Part shown: positions 44,082 through 52,508 of the stretch, piece by piece | Layout: each line of letters begins with the position of its first letter | How positions within the stretch are numbered: position 1 is the stretch's first letter | NCBI GenBank assembly: GCA_020637815.1 | Contig: JACKJS010000002.1 | Location: forward strand, 62,001-126,000 | DNA length: 64,000 nucleotides | From: Hyphomicrobiaceae bacterium | GTDB taxonomy: Bacteria; Pseudomonadota; Alphaproteobacteria; Rhizobiales; Methyloligellaceae | Direction: 5' to 3' | The notes under the pieces: generated by a model | Databases searched by the model: none | Told to the model about the DNA's origin: nothing | The model's input: the letters and a program-made list of their open reading frames with translations, nothing else | Position numbers and translations under genes: made by a program

Positions 44082-44306
44082 ATGGCGAACGATAAGATGG
44101 TCAAGAACTCCGAGCAAGCAATCGTGCGAGAGGCGCTGCGGCGGAAGCTGGGCTTCGCTTGGCGGCGGCGTATTGGCGGTCAGGTCCCGTTGTCCTGGCA
44201 GCAGACCGTGACGCACTTCAAGCCGGAGCCATGGCTGGAGGCCGTGGCCCACGACAAGGCGCGTATGCCGGTCAAGCTCCGCGACCTGCCAGAAGCCAGT
44301 AGATAA
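44082..44306 (+). CDS. Small basic hypothetical protein (74 aa)
   Basis: The ATG at 44082 is preceded at 7 bp by AAGGAG (44069-44074), a near-perfect ribosome-binding site, which is the main evidence that it is a gene. The product is lysine/arginine rich at the N-terminal half (EALRRKLGFAWRRRIGG) and carries WLEAVAHDKARMPVKLRDLPEASR at the end. No family recognised. Its last 35 bp overlap the end of the next gene on the opposite strand. Confidence 0.5.
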   Translation: MANDKMVKNSEQAIVREALRRKLGFAWRRRIGGQVPLSWQQTVTHFKPEPWLEAVAHDKARMPVKLRDLPEASR

Positions 44307-44757
44307 ATCCGCCGGCGAAGCCTGCGGTTGCAAAGATCGTCATGTATTCACTTGCGGGAATCGATTGCGCCGGCCCTTCGAGCGCGGCGCCGGCCAGGAG
44401 CGGAATCGCGGTGAGCGATGCGCCGCCTGCAAGGACGTAGTACATCCACGACCGGACATGAAGGACTTCGCCGATGACGGCTGCGGCCAACGCGGGCAGC
44501 GCCGTCAGGGCCGGCACGACGGTCGCGATGAAGACGACTGCGCCAAAGACCATGGCGATGCTGCGGCGGAAGGCGGGATCCTGGACGGCGGGGTTCTGAA
44601 GCACGAAATCCCGGAACATGGGATCGTTGGCGGCAAGCGCTTGGAGCTCTTCGCCAGCCCATATCCCGCCCAAGGAGAACAGCACCGCCAGCGCGATACA
44701 TGCGGCGACGGCGAACGCTGCCAGAACGACAAGGCTGCGCCAAAGTAACCGCCCCAT
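44272..44757 (-). CDS. Integral membrane protein, unknown family
   Basis: The 161-residue product has four predicted membrane helices (about 7-32, 64-95, 99-118 and 135-155), a short amphipathic segment (MFRDFVLQNPAVQDP) and two glycine-rich ends. I cannot assign a family. Start chosen at 44757; the frame is open upstream to 45105 but that sequence is antisense to the isomerase gene. Confidence 0.6.
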   Translation of the reverse strand: MGRLLWRSLVVLAAFAVAACIALAVLFSLGGIWAGEELQALAANDPMFRDFVLQNPAVQDPAFRRSIAMVFGAVVFIATVVPALTALPALAAAVIGEVLHVRSWMYYVLAGGASLTAIPLLAGAALEGPAQSIPASEYMTIFATAGFAGGFIYWLLAGRGA

Positions 44758-44841
44758 CAGCGCACGCCTTTCCCATAAGTCCTGCTGACCTTCGATATTG
44801 GCCGGACTATAGAGGACGATCGAAGACGGGAGGGAGCGATC

Positions 44842-45435
44842 ATGACGGCCATCGAGTTCTGGTACGAGTTCGCGAGCACCTATTCGTATCCGACAGCCAT
44901 GCGGATCGAGCGCGCCGCCGAGGCGGAAGGCGTCTCGTTGCGGTGGCGGCCGTTCCTTCTCGGCCCGATCTTCAAGGAACTCGGCTGGAACGATTCGCCG
45001 TTCAACATCTACCCCGCCAAGGGGCGCTATATGTGGCGCGATTTCGAACGCGTCTGCGCCGAGGACGGGATCCCCCTCAAGCTGCCGCCCGTTCGTTTTC
45101 CGCAAAACGGGGTGAAGGCCGCACGTCTTGCGTTGGTGGGCGAGCGTGACGGCTGGACGCCCGCCTTCACGCGCGCAGTCTATCGCGCGAACTACGCCGA
45201 GCAGCGGGATATCTCCGACGGCGAGACGCTGCGCGCGATTCTCGGCGCGCTCGGCGTGGATGCGGATGCGGCCATGGCGGCGGCGAATTCGGACGAGACC
45301 AAAGAGGCTCTGTTCGCCCAGACGGGTGAGGCGAAGGCGCGCGGCATTTTCGGCGCGCCGACGTTCATCGCCGGCGATGAAATGTTCTGGGGCAACGACC
45401 GGCTGGAGATGGCGCTCCGCTGGGCGAAGAAATAG
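44842..45435 (+). CDS. 2-Hydroxychromene-2-carboxylate isomerase-like (DsbA family)
   Basis: The 197-residue protein is a DsbA-like thioredoxin fold with the HCCA isomerase pattern: FWYEFASTYSYPTAM (serine in place of the CxxC), helical insert FERVCAEDGIP, and C-terminal GIFGAPTFIAGDEMFWGNDRLEMAL. GSH-dependent isomerase activity is inferred; its pathway here is unknown. It is opposite to the membrane-protein gene and converges with the peroxiredoxin gene. Confidence 0.85.
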   Translation: MTAIEFWYEFASTYSYPTAMRIERAAEAEGVSLRWRPFLLGPIFKELGWNDSPFNIYPAKGRYMWRDFERVCAEDGIPLKLPPVRFPQNGVKAARLALVGERDGWTPAFTRAVYRANYAEQRDISDGETLRAILGALGVDADAAMAAANSDETKEALFAQTGEAKARGIFGAPTFIAGDEMFWGNDRLEMALRWAKK

Positions 45436-45438
45436 CAG

Positions 45439-45999
45439 CTAGGACTTCGCGGCAAGCCAGGCGACAACGTCGGCCGCATTCCGCGATGGCGGAAACACCG
45501 GGTAGAATACGTGCTCGATCATGCCGTCCCGAACGACCAGCGTTAGCCTCTTGATGAGGCGCATGCCGTCCACCTCGAAGGTGGGAAGACGCACGGCATC
45601 GGCGAAGTCGCAGTCCGCATCGCTCAGGACCTCGAATGGCAGATGCAGACGCTCGGCCATCTCGCGCTGGTAGGCGGCGTCTTGAGTACTCAGGCCAAAG
45701 ACGCACGCGCCGAAGCGGGCAAGATCCGCGGCATGATCCCGAAAGGCGCAGGATTGCGGCGTGCAGCCTCTCGCGCCGGGGATGTCGTCCCACCCCGTCG
45801 GTAGTGGTTCGCCCGGCACGCCCGTGCGCGGGTAGCAGTAGATGACCGCGCGGCCGGGCCTGAGCTGGGCGAGGTCGACGCTGCGCCCTTGCGTCGAACG
45901 GAGTACGACGCACGGCATTGCCATGCCTGGCAGGTGGTTGCAGGCGCCATCGTCGACCGGTTGCGGGAGATCCGCTGGAAGGTCGTGCAGCCCGCTCAA
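45439..45999 (-). CDS. Peroxiredoxin (PrxQ/AhpC-TSA type)
   Basis: The 186-residue protein has the PrxQ motif GCTPQSCAFRD; Cys79 is the predicted peroxidatic and Cys84 the resolving cysteine, as in atypical 2-Cys Prx. FEVLSDADCDFADAVRLPTFE follows. Its start overlaps the rlmN stop region by four bases (45996-45999), so the two are likely coupled on the minus strand. The N-terminal 20 residues are longer than in the typical BCP and may be a lead-in. Confidence 0.87.
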   Translation of the reverse strand: MSGLHDLPADLPQPVDDGACNHLPGMAMPCVVLRSTQGRSVDLAQLRPGRAVIYCYPRTGVPGEPLPTGWDDIPGARGCTPQSCAFRDHAADLARFGACVFGLSTQDAAYQREMAERLHLPFEVLSDADCDFADAVRLPTFEVDGMRLIKRLTLVVRDGMIEHVFYPVFPPSRNAADVVAWLAAKS

Positions 46000-47183
46000 G
46001 CAGGGGCTCCGCCGAGCCGCTCGGAGGTGCGCTGCTTCAGGCTGGCGCTTTTGAGCTGGCCGCAGGCGGCCATGATGTCGCGGCCGCGGGGGCTGCGCAC
46101 GGGGCTGGCATAGCCGGCGCGGTTCACGACCTCGGCGAATTTTTCGATCTGCTCCCAGTCAGAGCACTCGTAAGGCGCGCCCGGCCAGGGATTGAACGGA
46201 ATGAGATTGATCTTTGCCGGGATCTTGGCGAGCAGTTTCACGAGGGCTTTGGCATCGGCGATGGAGTCGTTGACGCCCTTGAGCATCACATATTCGAAGG
46301 TGATGCGCTTCGCATTGGACAGGCCCGGATAGGCGCGGCAGGCATCCAGCAACTCACGGATCGGCCATTTCTTGTTGATCGGCACCAGCTCGTCGCGCAG
46401 CTCGTCGCGGACGGCATGCAGCGAGATCGCGAGCATCGTGCCGGCCTCGTCCCCCCAGCGCGGAATCTCCGGCACGATGCCGGAGGTGGACAGGGTGATG
46501 CGCCGTTTCGAGATGGATAGCCCCGCGCCGTCGGCGGCGATGGCGCACGCGTCGCGCACGTTGTCGAAATTATATAGCGGCTCGCCCATGCCCATGAGAA
46601 CCACATTGGTGATCTTGCGCGCGCCGGAGGGCAGGCCCGTCGGGTCCTCCGGCACGGCACCAGGCCAATCGCCGATACGGTCGCGGGCCAGCATGATCTG
46701 TCCGACGATCTCGCTCGCGGTGAGGTTCCGGACGAGGCGCTGCGTGCCCGTATGGCAGAAGGTGCAATTGAGCGTGCAACCGACTTGGCTCGAGATGCAC
46801 AGCGTGCCCCGATCCTCTTCCGGGATGTAGACCGTCTCCACGTCCTTGCCGTCCGCAAGGCGCAAGAGCCATTTCCGGGTTCCGTCGACAGAGACCTGCT
46901 CGGAGACGATCTCGGGGCGGTCGAGCGAAAACCGTGCGGCGAGCGTCTGACGCAGGTCCTTGGCCACATCGGTCATGAGGTCGAACGAGTTGGCGCCCCG
47001 GACATAGATCCAGCCCCAAAGCTGGCTCACCCGCATGCGTAGCTGCCGCTCGGGAACGCCAATCGAGGCAAGCCGCTCCCATAGGGCCTCGCGCCCGAGC
47101 CCCGCAAGGCTAGCGCGCGCGGCGGCCTGGTCCGTGGGGGGCGCCTGATCGATGAGCGCCGTCGTTGTCATGGTTCGTTGCAT
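45996..47183 (-). CDS. rlmN: 23S rRNA/tRNA adenine C2-methyltransferase RlmN
   Basis: Radical-SAM enzyme making m2A2503 in 23S rRNA and m2A37 in some tRNAs. The 395-residue product has CTLNCTFCHTG (Cys136, Cys140, Cys143 for the 4Fe-4S), the MGMGEPLYNF motif, and the C-terminal SPRGRDIMAACGQL with the methyl-carrying cysteine near 378. Start 47183 or 47171 (second Met). Confidence 0.95.
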   Translation of the reverse strand: MQRTMTTTALIDQAPPTDQAAARASLAGLGREALWERLASIGVPERQLRMRVSQLWGWIYVRGANSFDLMTDVAKDLRQTLAARFSLDRPEIVSEQVSVDGTRKWLLRLADGKDVETVYIPEEDRGTLCISSQVGCTLNCTFCHTGTQRLVRNLTASEIVGQIMLARDRIGDWPGAVPEDPTGLPSGARKITNVVLMGMGEPLYNFDNVRDACAIAADGAGLSISKRRITLSTSGIVPEIPRWGDEAGTMLAISLHAVRDELRDELVPINKKWPIRELLDACRAYPGLSNAKRITFEYVMLKGVNDSIADAKALVKLLAKIPAKINLIPFNPWPGAPYECSDWEQIEKFAEVVNRAGYASPVRSPRGRDIMAACGQLKSASLKQRTSERLGGAPA

Positions 47184-47279
47184 GGTCGGCCCGTCATATC
47201 ACGAGGCAGGCCAAAAATGCCAAGGGCTTGCGATCTCTCGCGAAAGCTCGGGGTCAGGGAAAGCGCCCGGCGAAGGACC

Positions 47280-47792
47280 CTAACCGGCGTCCCCGGCGCA
47301 TTCCTTGGCGATACGGTCCAGAGCGTCGGTCGTCCCGCTCAAGGAGTAGGTATCGGTGGTACTGGTGCCACGCGCCGAGCGGCCCTTGATCAGCATTGTG
47401 CTCCCGGACTTCAGGGCCTCGACAAGCTTGGCCTCGTCTTCCGGCTTCTCGACGAAGGCGCCTTCGTCTTTGGTGAAGAGTTCGAACTCGGTCTTGTCGA
47501 TTGTCAACGTCACCTTGCCGCCGGGCGGGAAGGGATAGCCCATCTTCACGCTGATCTCGCTGGTGATCTTGTCGGCTGGATAGTTCGATACATAGAAGTA
47601 GATCGGACCGCGCCGGACGTTTTTCGGCAAGGAACTGCGCGGCTGCGAAACCGCGAAGCAAACCTTTGGACTGCCTTGCGAGACATAGGCAGCCCAATCG
47701 CTGAACTTTTGCAAAAGCTTCACTTCCTGCGCAAAGGCGGACGTCGCACTGAACGCCACCATCACGCAAGCCGTTAGAACGGCTCGGCGCAT
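47280..47792 (-). CDS. Invasion-associated locus B (IalB)-family exported protein
   Basis: The 170-residue product has a signal peptide (VLTACVMVAFSATSAFA, cleavage about residue 20) and the IalB-like pattern VCFAVSQPRS, then IYFYVSNYPADKITSEISVKMGYPFP, FELFTKDEGAFVEKPEDEAKLVEALKSGSTMLIKGRSARGT (split here by key words). Members are periplasmic proteins common in Hyphomicrobiales; the invasion role in Bartonella cannot be transferred. Start moved to 47792. Confidence 0.85.
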   Translation of the reverse strand: MRRAVLTACVMVAFSATSAFAQEVKLLQKFSDWAAYVSQGSPKVCFAVSQPRSSLPKNVRRGPIYFYVSNYPADKITSEISVKMGYPFPPGGKVTLTIDKTEFELFTKDEGAFVEKPEDEAKLVEALKSGSTMLIKGRSARGTSTTDTYSLSGTTDALDRIAKECAGDAG

Positions 47793-47871
47793 CTCCCAGT
47801 CCCCGTCCCCGTGTCGTGAGTAGACCTTACGCATGAATGAGTTGCAGTCTTCCCTAGTTCAGCCCCCGAGG

Positions 47872-48402
47872 TCAACCCTGCCTCCGGCGGCGCTTCGGTT
47901 GGCCCTGTATGTGGGGCGCGAGTTCGACGGCTTCGCTCCCCTGGCTTACAGGGCGGGGGGCAAATCGCCCCAATGTCCGAACCCGGTCATACATCACGAT
48001 GGCGCCTGCTGTCGCGACATTCAGCGAAAAATTCGTCGGAATGCGAATCAGATGGTCGCAGCGCGCGATCATCTCTTTGCTCAGTACGCCCCGTTCAGGT
48101 CCAAGCACGTAGGCGCAGCGCAATGGATGCGGAAAACTCGGCAAATCGGTGGCGCCGTCGAGAATTTCGATTCCGACGAGGCTGCAGCCCTTGGGGAGTT
48201 GCAGGGCGTCGACGCTCCGCCAATGGAAGATGGGCAGGTGATTGTCCGCCTTGGAGGTATCGGAGCGCATTTCGAGGGCCCGGTCGTCGGCCCCGATCGT
48301 AAAGGCAAAGCTCGCGCCGAAGGCGTTGGCCGATCGCAACAGGCCGCCGAGATTGACCGACTTCGAGATGCCTTCGGCGCCCACGCCGAAATAGCCGCGC
48401 AT
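47872..48402 (-). CDS. TrmH/SpoU-family RNA 2'-O-methyltransferase
   Basis: The protein begins MRGYFGVGAEGISKSVNLGGLLRSANAFG and ends in the SPOUT knot (YVLGPERGVLSKEMIARCDHLIRIPTNFSLNVATAGAIVMYD as its key region, positions about 90-140), typical of the TrmH group. The target (tRNA or rRNA ribose) is not decided. The start at 48402 is chosen on family grounds; ATGs at 48483 and 48477 would add unconserved residues. C-terminus is basic. Confidence 0.86.
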   Translation of the reverse strand: MRGYFGVGAEGISKSVNLGGLLRSANAFGASFAFTIGADDRALEMRSDTSKADNHLPIFHWRSVDALQLPKGCSLVGIEILDGATDLPSFPHPLRCAYVLGPERGVLSKEMIARCDHLIRIPTNFSLNVATAGAIVMYDRVRTLGRFAPRPVSQGSEAVELAPHIQGQPKRRRRQG

Positions 48403-48598
48403 ATTTTGGGCGGGAGATGTCACCGGTTCTGTTTGCCACAGGGGTGCGCGCGGCAAAAGTCTGTTCCGCCAGGACATTGGCATATGTCTTTCGCCTGATG
48501 GGCGCCTGCGGCAATAGGTAGGGCGATAAGGCGGAGCAGCCTGCGGTGGCATCGGATAAGGTCCGCCGATTCGTGAAACGACTACCGGGAGCGGCCCC

Positions 48599-49588
48599 AT
48601 GCGTGCTGTCCAGTTCAACGAGTTCGCCGGAATTGACGCGCTGCGCCTCGAGGCGGTCGCCGATCCGGCGCCGGCAGAAGGGGAAGTGCTCGTCAAGGTC
48701 ACGGCCGTCGGCCTGAACTTCTTCGACACGCTGGTGCTGCGGGACAAATATCAGTTTACGCCGCGGCTGCCGTCCTCGCCCGGCGGTGAGATCGCGGGCG
48801 TGGTGGAGGCTCTGGGCGACGGCGTCACCGGCGTCACCGGCGTCAGCGTCGGTCAGCGCGTCATGGCCTATGTCGGCGGTAATGGCTGCCGGGAACGTCT
48901 TGCGATCAAAGCTTCCAGTGCCATTCCGATTCCCGACGGCGTTAGCGACGACGTGGCGGCGGGTGTGTCGATCACCTACGGAACCGCGATGCACGGCCTC
49001 AAGGACCGGGCGAATCTGCGGCCCGGCGAAACCGTGGCGGTGCTCGGGGCTGCGGGCGGCGCGGGGCTCGCGGCGGTCGAGATCGCCAAGCTGATGGGCG
49101 CGCGCGTGATTGCCGTCGCCTCGTCCGCCGAGAAAGTCGCGCTCGCCAAGCAGTACGGGGCGGATGAGGGCATCGACTACATGCAGGACGATCTCAAGGC
49201 GGCACTGAAGGCACGCACCGCACCGCACGGGCTCGACGTGCTCTACGACTGCGTCGGTGGGGATTCGGCCGAGCCGTCCTTGCGGGCGCTCGGGTGGAAA
49301 GGCCGCTATCTCGTCATCGGATTTGCGTCCGGCGACATTCCGCGAATCCCGCTGAATCTCGTGCTGCTCAAAGGCTGCGACGTGCTCGGTGTGTTTTGGA
49401 CGGCCTTTGTCGATCGCGAACCGGAGGCCCATCGCGCCAACACGCTACAGGTCTTGAATTGGTGCCGGGATGGGAAGCTCGCACCTCACATCCATGGAAC
49501 GTTTCCGCTCGCCGAGACCGCGCAGGCGCTTAGGCTCATCCAAGGGCGCAAGGCCAACGGAAAGGTGATCGTGCGCCCGCAAGAATAG
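48599..49588 (+). CDS. NADPH:quinone oxidoreductase-family protein
   Basis: The 329-residue zinc-free medium-chain dehydrogenase has an N-terminal GroES-like fold (VKVTAVGLNFFDTLVLRDKYQF) and a Rossmann domain with AVLGAAGGAGLAAVEIAKLMGA and the NADPH-binding ASSAEKVALAKQYGADEGIDY. The later VLYDCVGGDSAEPSLRALGWKGRYLVIGFASGDIP (key regions) fits the qor/zeta-crystallin group. Substrate unknown. Confidence 0.88.
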   Translation: MRAVQFNEFAGIDALRLEAVADPAPAEGEVLVKVTAVGLNFFDTLVLRDKYQFTPRLPSSPGGEIAGVVEALGDGVTGVTGVSVGQRVMAYVGGNGCRERLAIKASSAIPIPDGVSDDVAAGVSITYGTAMHGLKDRANLRPGETVAVLGAAGGAGLAAVEIAKLMGARVIAVASSAEKVALAKQYGADEGIDYMQDDLKAALKARTAPHGLDVLYDCVGGDSAEPSLRALGWKGRYLVIGFASGDIPRIPLNLVLLKGCDVLGVFWTAFVDREPEAHRANTLQVLNWCRDGKLAPHIHGTFPLAETAQALRLIQGRKANGKVIVRPQE

Positions 49589-49619
49589 GCGGGGTAGGCG
49601 AATTGTGCGAGCGCGCCAG

Positions 49620-50069
49620 CTAGCTCTGCGCGGGCAGCTCCTTGTCGAGGGCCCTCGCCGCCGCTGCCCGGTGGACCGGCGTGATGCTGGACGACACCAG
49701 ACCGACCACGGCGGTCAGAAGCGCCATGTCGTCGGCGAAGCCAAGTCCCGCGACAATGTCGGGAATGAGATCGACAGGCATGATGAAATAGGCGAGCGCC
49801 GCAAGCAGCATGCCCCGCACACGCATGGGTGTGGCCGGATCCATCGCGCAGTAATAGGCCGCGACAATATCCTCGACGAACGGAACGTTGCCGGCCACGC
49901 GTTTGAGCTTGGTCCAAAAGTCCCGGCGAACCTTTTGTTCCCGTTCCGAGAGCGTATCCATCGACATCTCCCGTCCCATGGCTGCCTCACGAAGATCGGC
50001 CGCGTCGTCGAATGCCGTCATCTCAGCCACCTCTCCATTTGGCGTTAAGGGACACAATTCTTTCTCCAA
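49620..50069 (-). CDS. DUF1232 (YkvA-like) membrane protein
   Basis: The 149-residue product has the DUF1232 core in the C-terminal half: VPFVEDIVAAYYCAMDPATPMRVRGMLLAALAYFIMPVDLIPDIVAGLGFADD, positions about 60-115, with the key motif PVDLIPDIV. The polar N-terminal 45 residues are variable. Function unknown. Divergent from the phosphatase gene by 74 bp. Confidence 0.83.
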   Translation of the reverse strand: MEKELCPLTPNGEVAEMTAFDDAADLREAAMGREMSMDTLSEREQKVRRDFWTKLKRVAGNVPFVEDIVAAYYCAMDPATPMRVRGMLLAALAYFIMPVDLIPDIVAGLGFADDMALLTAVVGLVSSSITPVHRAAAARALDKELPAQS

Positions 50070-50143
50070 ATGGGGTGCCGGAGCCCTTGTCTCAAGGGCG
50101 AGAGGCTGCTTGCGCGCCTCCGCCTCCCATGCAATGGAGCGCC

Positions 50144-50668
50144 ATGGCTACGCATGAGACCCGCAAACCCGGCGCGGCGCGGCACAGGCTTCTCTTTGCC
50201 TGTCTCGGAAATATCTGCCGCTCGCCAATGGCGGAGGGTGTGTTCCGGCGCGTGGCCGAGGACGCGGGTCAAGCCCATCTCTTCGAGATCGATTCGGCCG
50301 GCATGGGCGATTGGCACAAGGGGCAGGCGCCCGACCACCGTGCTCAGAAGGCGGCGCTTTCGCGCGGCGTGGACATTTCGGGCCAATCGGCGCGCAAGGT
50401 GGAACTCGAGGATTTCGAGGATTTCGATCTGATCCTCGCCATGGATGGATCGAACATTTCGGACCTCAACGAGATCGCGCCCCATGCCGCCCGCCACAAG
50501 ATCCGCCGCTTCCTCGACTTCGCGCCGCATCTGGACGAAGACGACGTGCCCGATCCCTATTATGGCGGAGAAGAGGGCTTCGACCGCGCGCTCGATCTGA
50601 TCGAAGCTGCCGCGAAAGGGTTGCTGGCCGAGCTCGCACGCGAACGCGAGGCGACGGAAAAGGGCTAA
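50144..50668 (+). CDS. Low-molecular-weight protein tyrosine phosphatase
   Basis: The 174-residue protein has the P-loop CLGNICRSP (Cys20, Arg26) and the general-acid DPYYGG near the C-terminus. Start at ATG 50144 brings the motif to the usual place. The role in this organism (dephosphorylating tyrosine kinases of polysaccharide export, or arginine phosphatase) is unknown; no BY-kinase gene is visible in this window. Overlaps thpR tail-to-tail by four bases. Confidence 0.9.
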   Translation: MATHETRKPGAARHRLLFACLGNICRSPMAEGVFRRVAEDAGQAHLFEIDSAGMGDWHKGQAPDHRAQKAALSRGVDISGQSARKVELEDFEDFDLILAMDGSNISDLNEIAPHAARHKIRRFLDFAPHLDEDDVPDPYYGGEEGFDRALDLIEAAAKGLLAELAREREATEKG

Positions 50669-51261
50669 CGGTCGATCCAATAGGCGTGCGGCCGATCGAA
50701 TTCGTATCCGCCGAAATAGTCATTCTCGTCGTCTTCGAGGTCGTAGGCTGCCTCGACGACATAGGGCCCGCCGCCGACCGAGTCGCGCGACGAGTAGAGC
50801 ACGAAGCGCGTGACGGTGAAGCTCTCGGAAATCAGGCCGGCATTCTGCAGATAACCAGCGACCGCGTCCGGCCGCGTGCCCCGCAGACGAGCGATCGTGA
50901 CGTGCGGCTTGAAGTTGCGCCGCTCAGGCGGAAGGCCCGCCACACGCGCGGCGCCCTCATGAGCGTGCTGCAGCGCTTGAAGCTCGGGCGACGGCGCGAC
51001 GCCTGCAAAAATCGTCCTCGGCTTATTGCCGCCGAAACTGTCCAGGCCGTTCAGCTTGAGTTCGAAGGGCGAGACGAGAACCTCGCCGAGCGCATTCGTA
51101 AAGTCCCTGGCCGTGGCCCCGTCGACGTCTCCGGCGAAGCGCAAAGTGAGGTGGTAGTTCTCGGGGTCGATCCAACGGGCGCCATGAAGCCCCGCGCGAA
51201 GCATCGAGAGACGGTCGGCGATGCTCCTCGGAATCTCTATTGCGGTGAATAGCCTGGGCAT
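50665..51261 (-). CDS. thpR: RNA 2',3'-cyclic phosphodiesterase (ThpR/LigT)
   Basis: 2H-phosphoesterase with two HxTx motifs: HLTL (37-40) and HVTI near 119-122. It begins with RLFTAIEIP, the family N-terminus. It hydrolyses 2',3'-cyclic phosphate RNA ends (historically '2'-5' RNA ligase'). 198 residues, slightly longer than the E. coli enzyme, with a DLEDDENDYFGGYEFDRP tail that looks species-specific. Confidence 0.92.
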   Translation of the reverse strand: MPRLFTAIEIPRSIADRLSMLRAGLHGARWIDPENYHLTLRFAGDVDGATARDFTNALGEVLVSPFELKLNGLDSFGGNKPRTIFAGVAPSPELQALQHAHEGAARVAGLPPERRNFKPHVTIARLRGTRPDAVAGYLQNAGLISESFTVTRFVLYSSRDSVGGGPYVVEAAYDLEDDENDYFGGYEFDRPHAYWIDR

Positions 51262-51294
51262 AGCCGAATCAACATGTTGTTGCGACTCAGAGTC

Positions 51295-52338
51295 TCAGGG
51301 GCAAGGGTTAGCGTAGTCAAGGTGGATCTGGTCGATGTCCTCAAGAACCGTTTCCGGTAGCACGAGGGTCGCGGCGTCGATGTCCGTTTTCAACTGTTCC
51401 ATTGTGGTCGCCCCGATGATGACGGACGTCATGAAGGGCCGGGACACGGCGTAGGAGATCGCCATCTGGGCGGGATCGAGCCCGTGTTTCTGGGCGAGCG
51501 CGACATAGGCCGAGATAGCCCGAGGTCCGTTCCCCTTCTCGTAGCGGCCAAGCCGGTTGAACAGAGTCTTGCGGGCTCCCGGCGGCAGCGCGCCGTCTTC
51601 GTACTTGCCGGTCAAATAGCCCTGGCCGAGCGGAGAATAGGCAAGCAGGCTGACCTGCTCCTCGTAGGTAATCTCGGACAATCCGACTTCGTAGGTGCGA
51701 TTGACGAGGTTGAAGCTGTTCTGGATGGAGACGGCGCGCGGCAGGCCGTGCTCCTGCGCCAGCCTCAGAAAGCTCATCACGCCCCACGGCGTTTCGTTGG
51801 AGAGGCCAATGAAGCGCACCTTGCCGCTCGCGACGAATTCGCCGAGCGTTTCGAGAATCTCGTGGAGCGCGTGGGCGTCGCCAGGAAGACGTTCGTATTC
51901 GAGGCCTTCGAACACCCGCATGGGCCGGTCCGGCCAGTGGAGCTGATAGAGGTCCACGTAGTCGGTCCGAAGGCGGCGAAGACTCTTGTCGATCGCATCG
52001 CGCATCTGCGCGGGACTTTGCCGCGACAGCATGGGTTCGTCGCGGAGCCAATCGATCACGGTGCTCCGGCCCGCGACTTTCGTCGCGATCATCACCTTGT
52101 CCCTGCTTTTGCGGGAGGCAAGCCAGGTTCCGATGACCGATTCCGTCGCGCCTTGTGTCTGAGCTTTTGGCGGGATCGGGTAGATCTCGGCCGCATCGAA
52201 GATGTTGATGCCGCGGTCGACGGCGTAGTCCATCTGCGCGTGGCCCTCGGCCTCGGTGTTTTGCTCGCCGTAGGTCATGGTGCCCAGCGTCAGCGCGCTG
52301 ACCTTTACGCCGGTGCGTCCCAGCTCCCGATACTCCAT
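51295..52338 (-). CDS. Aldo/keto reductase (Tas/YghZ-like)
   Basis: The 347-residue AKR has the catalytic tetrad pattern: NIFDAAEIYP (Asp, Tyr), IATKVAG (Lys) and YQLHWPD (His). The C-terminal domain has IIGATTMEQLKTDIDA typical of NADP-binding. The insertion PIPPKAQTQGATESVIG is common in the Tas subgroup. Upstream is a palindrome (52384-52398). Function may be detoxification of aldehydes, inferred. Confidence 0.9.
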   Translation of the reverse strand: MEYRELGRTGVKVSALTLGTMTYGEQNTEAEGHAQMDYAVDRGINIFDAAEIYPIPPKAQTQGATESVIGTWLASRKSRDKVMIATKVAGRSTVIDWLRDEPMLSRQSPAQMRDAIDKSLRRLRTDYVDLYQLHWPDRPMRVFEGLEYERLPGDAHALHEILETLGEFVASGKVRFIGLSNETPWGVMSFLRLAQEHGLPRAVSIQNSFNLVNRTYEVGLSEITYEEQVSLLAYSPLGQGYLTGKYEDGALPPGARKTLFNRLGRYEKGNGPRAISAYVALAQKHGLDPAQMAISYAVSRPFMTSVIIGATTMEQLKTDIDAATLVLPETVLEDIDQIHLDYANPCP

Positions 52339-52383
52339 GAAATCTCCGATCCTTTTAACGTTCAGATGCAGGTTTCGTTAATA

Positions 52384-52398
52384 ATAACAGAATGTTAT
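52384..52398. promoter_or_regulatory. Operator-like inverted repeat ATAACA-GAA-TGTTAT
   Basis: A perfect 6-bp dyad (ATAACA, 52384-52389; TGTTAT, 52393-52398) with a three-base centre in the AT-rich part of the gap between the aldo/keto reductase (start 52338) and the Aat-like gene (52509). A TetR- or MarR-type operator is plausible but unproven; no such regulator lies nearby. Confidence 0.45.
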
Positions 52399-52508
52399 CT
52401 GTATTGCGTCTAACCCGGTTGTTAAGGACTTCTCCCGTAAAAGGGTAAGCCAGACCGACCGGCACACGGTTTTCGCGGTTCCGGTCTCAATTGGGATGGG
52501 ACTTCCGC

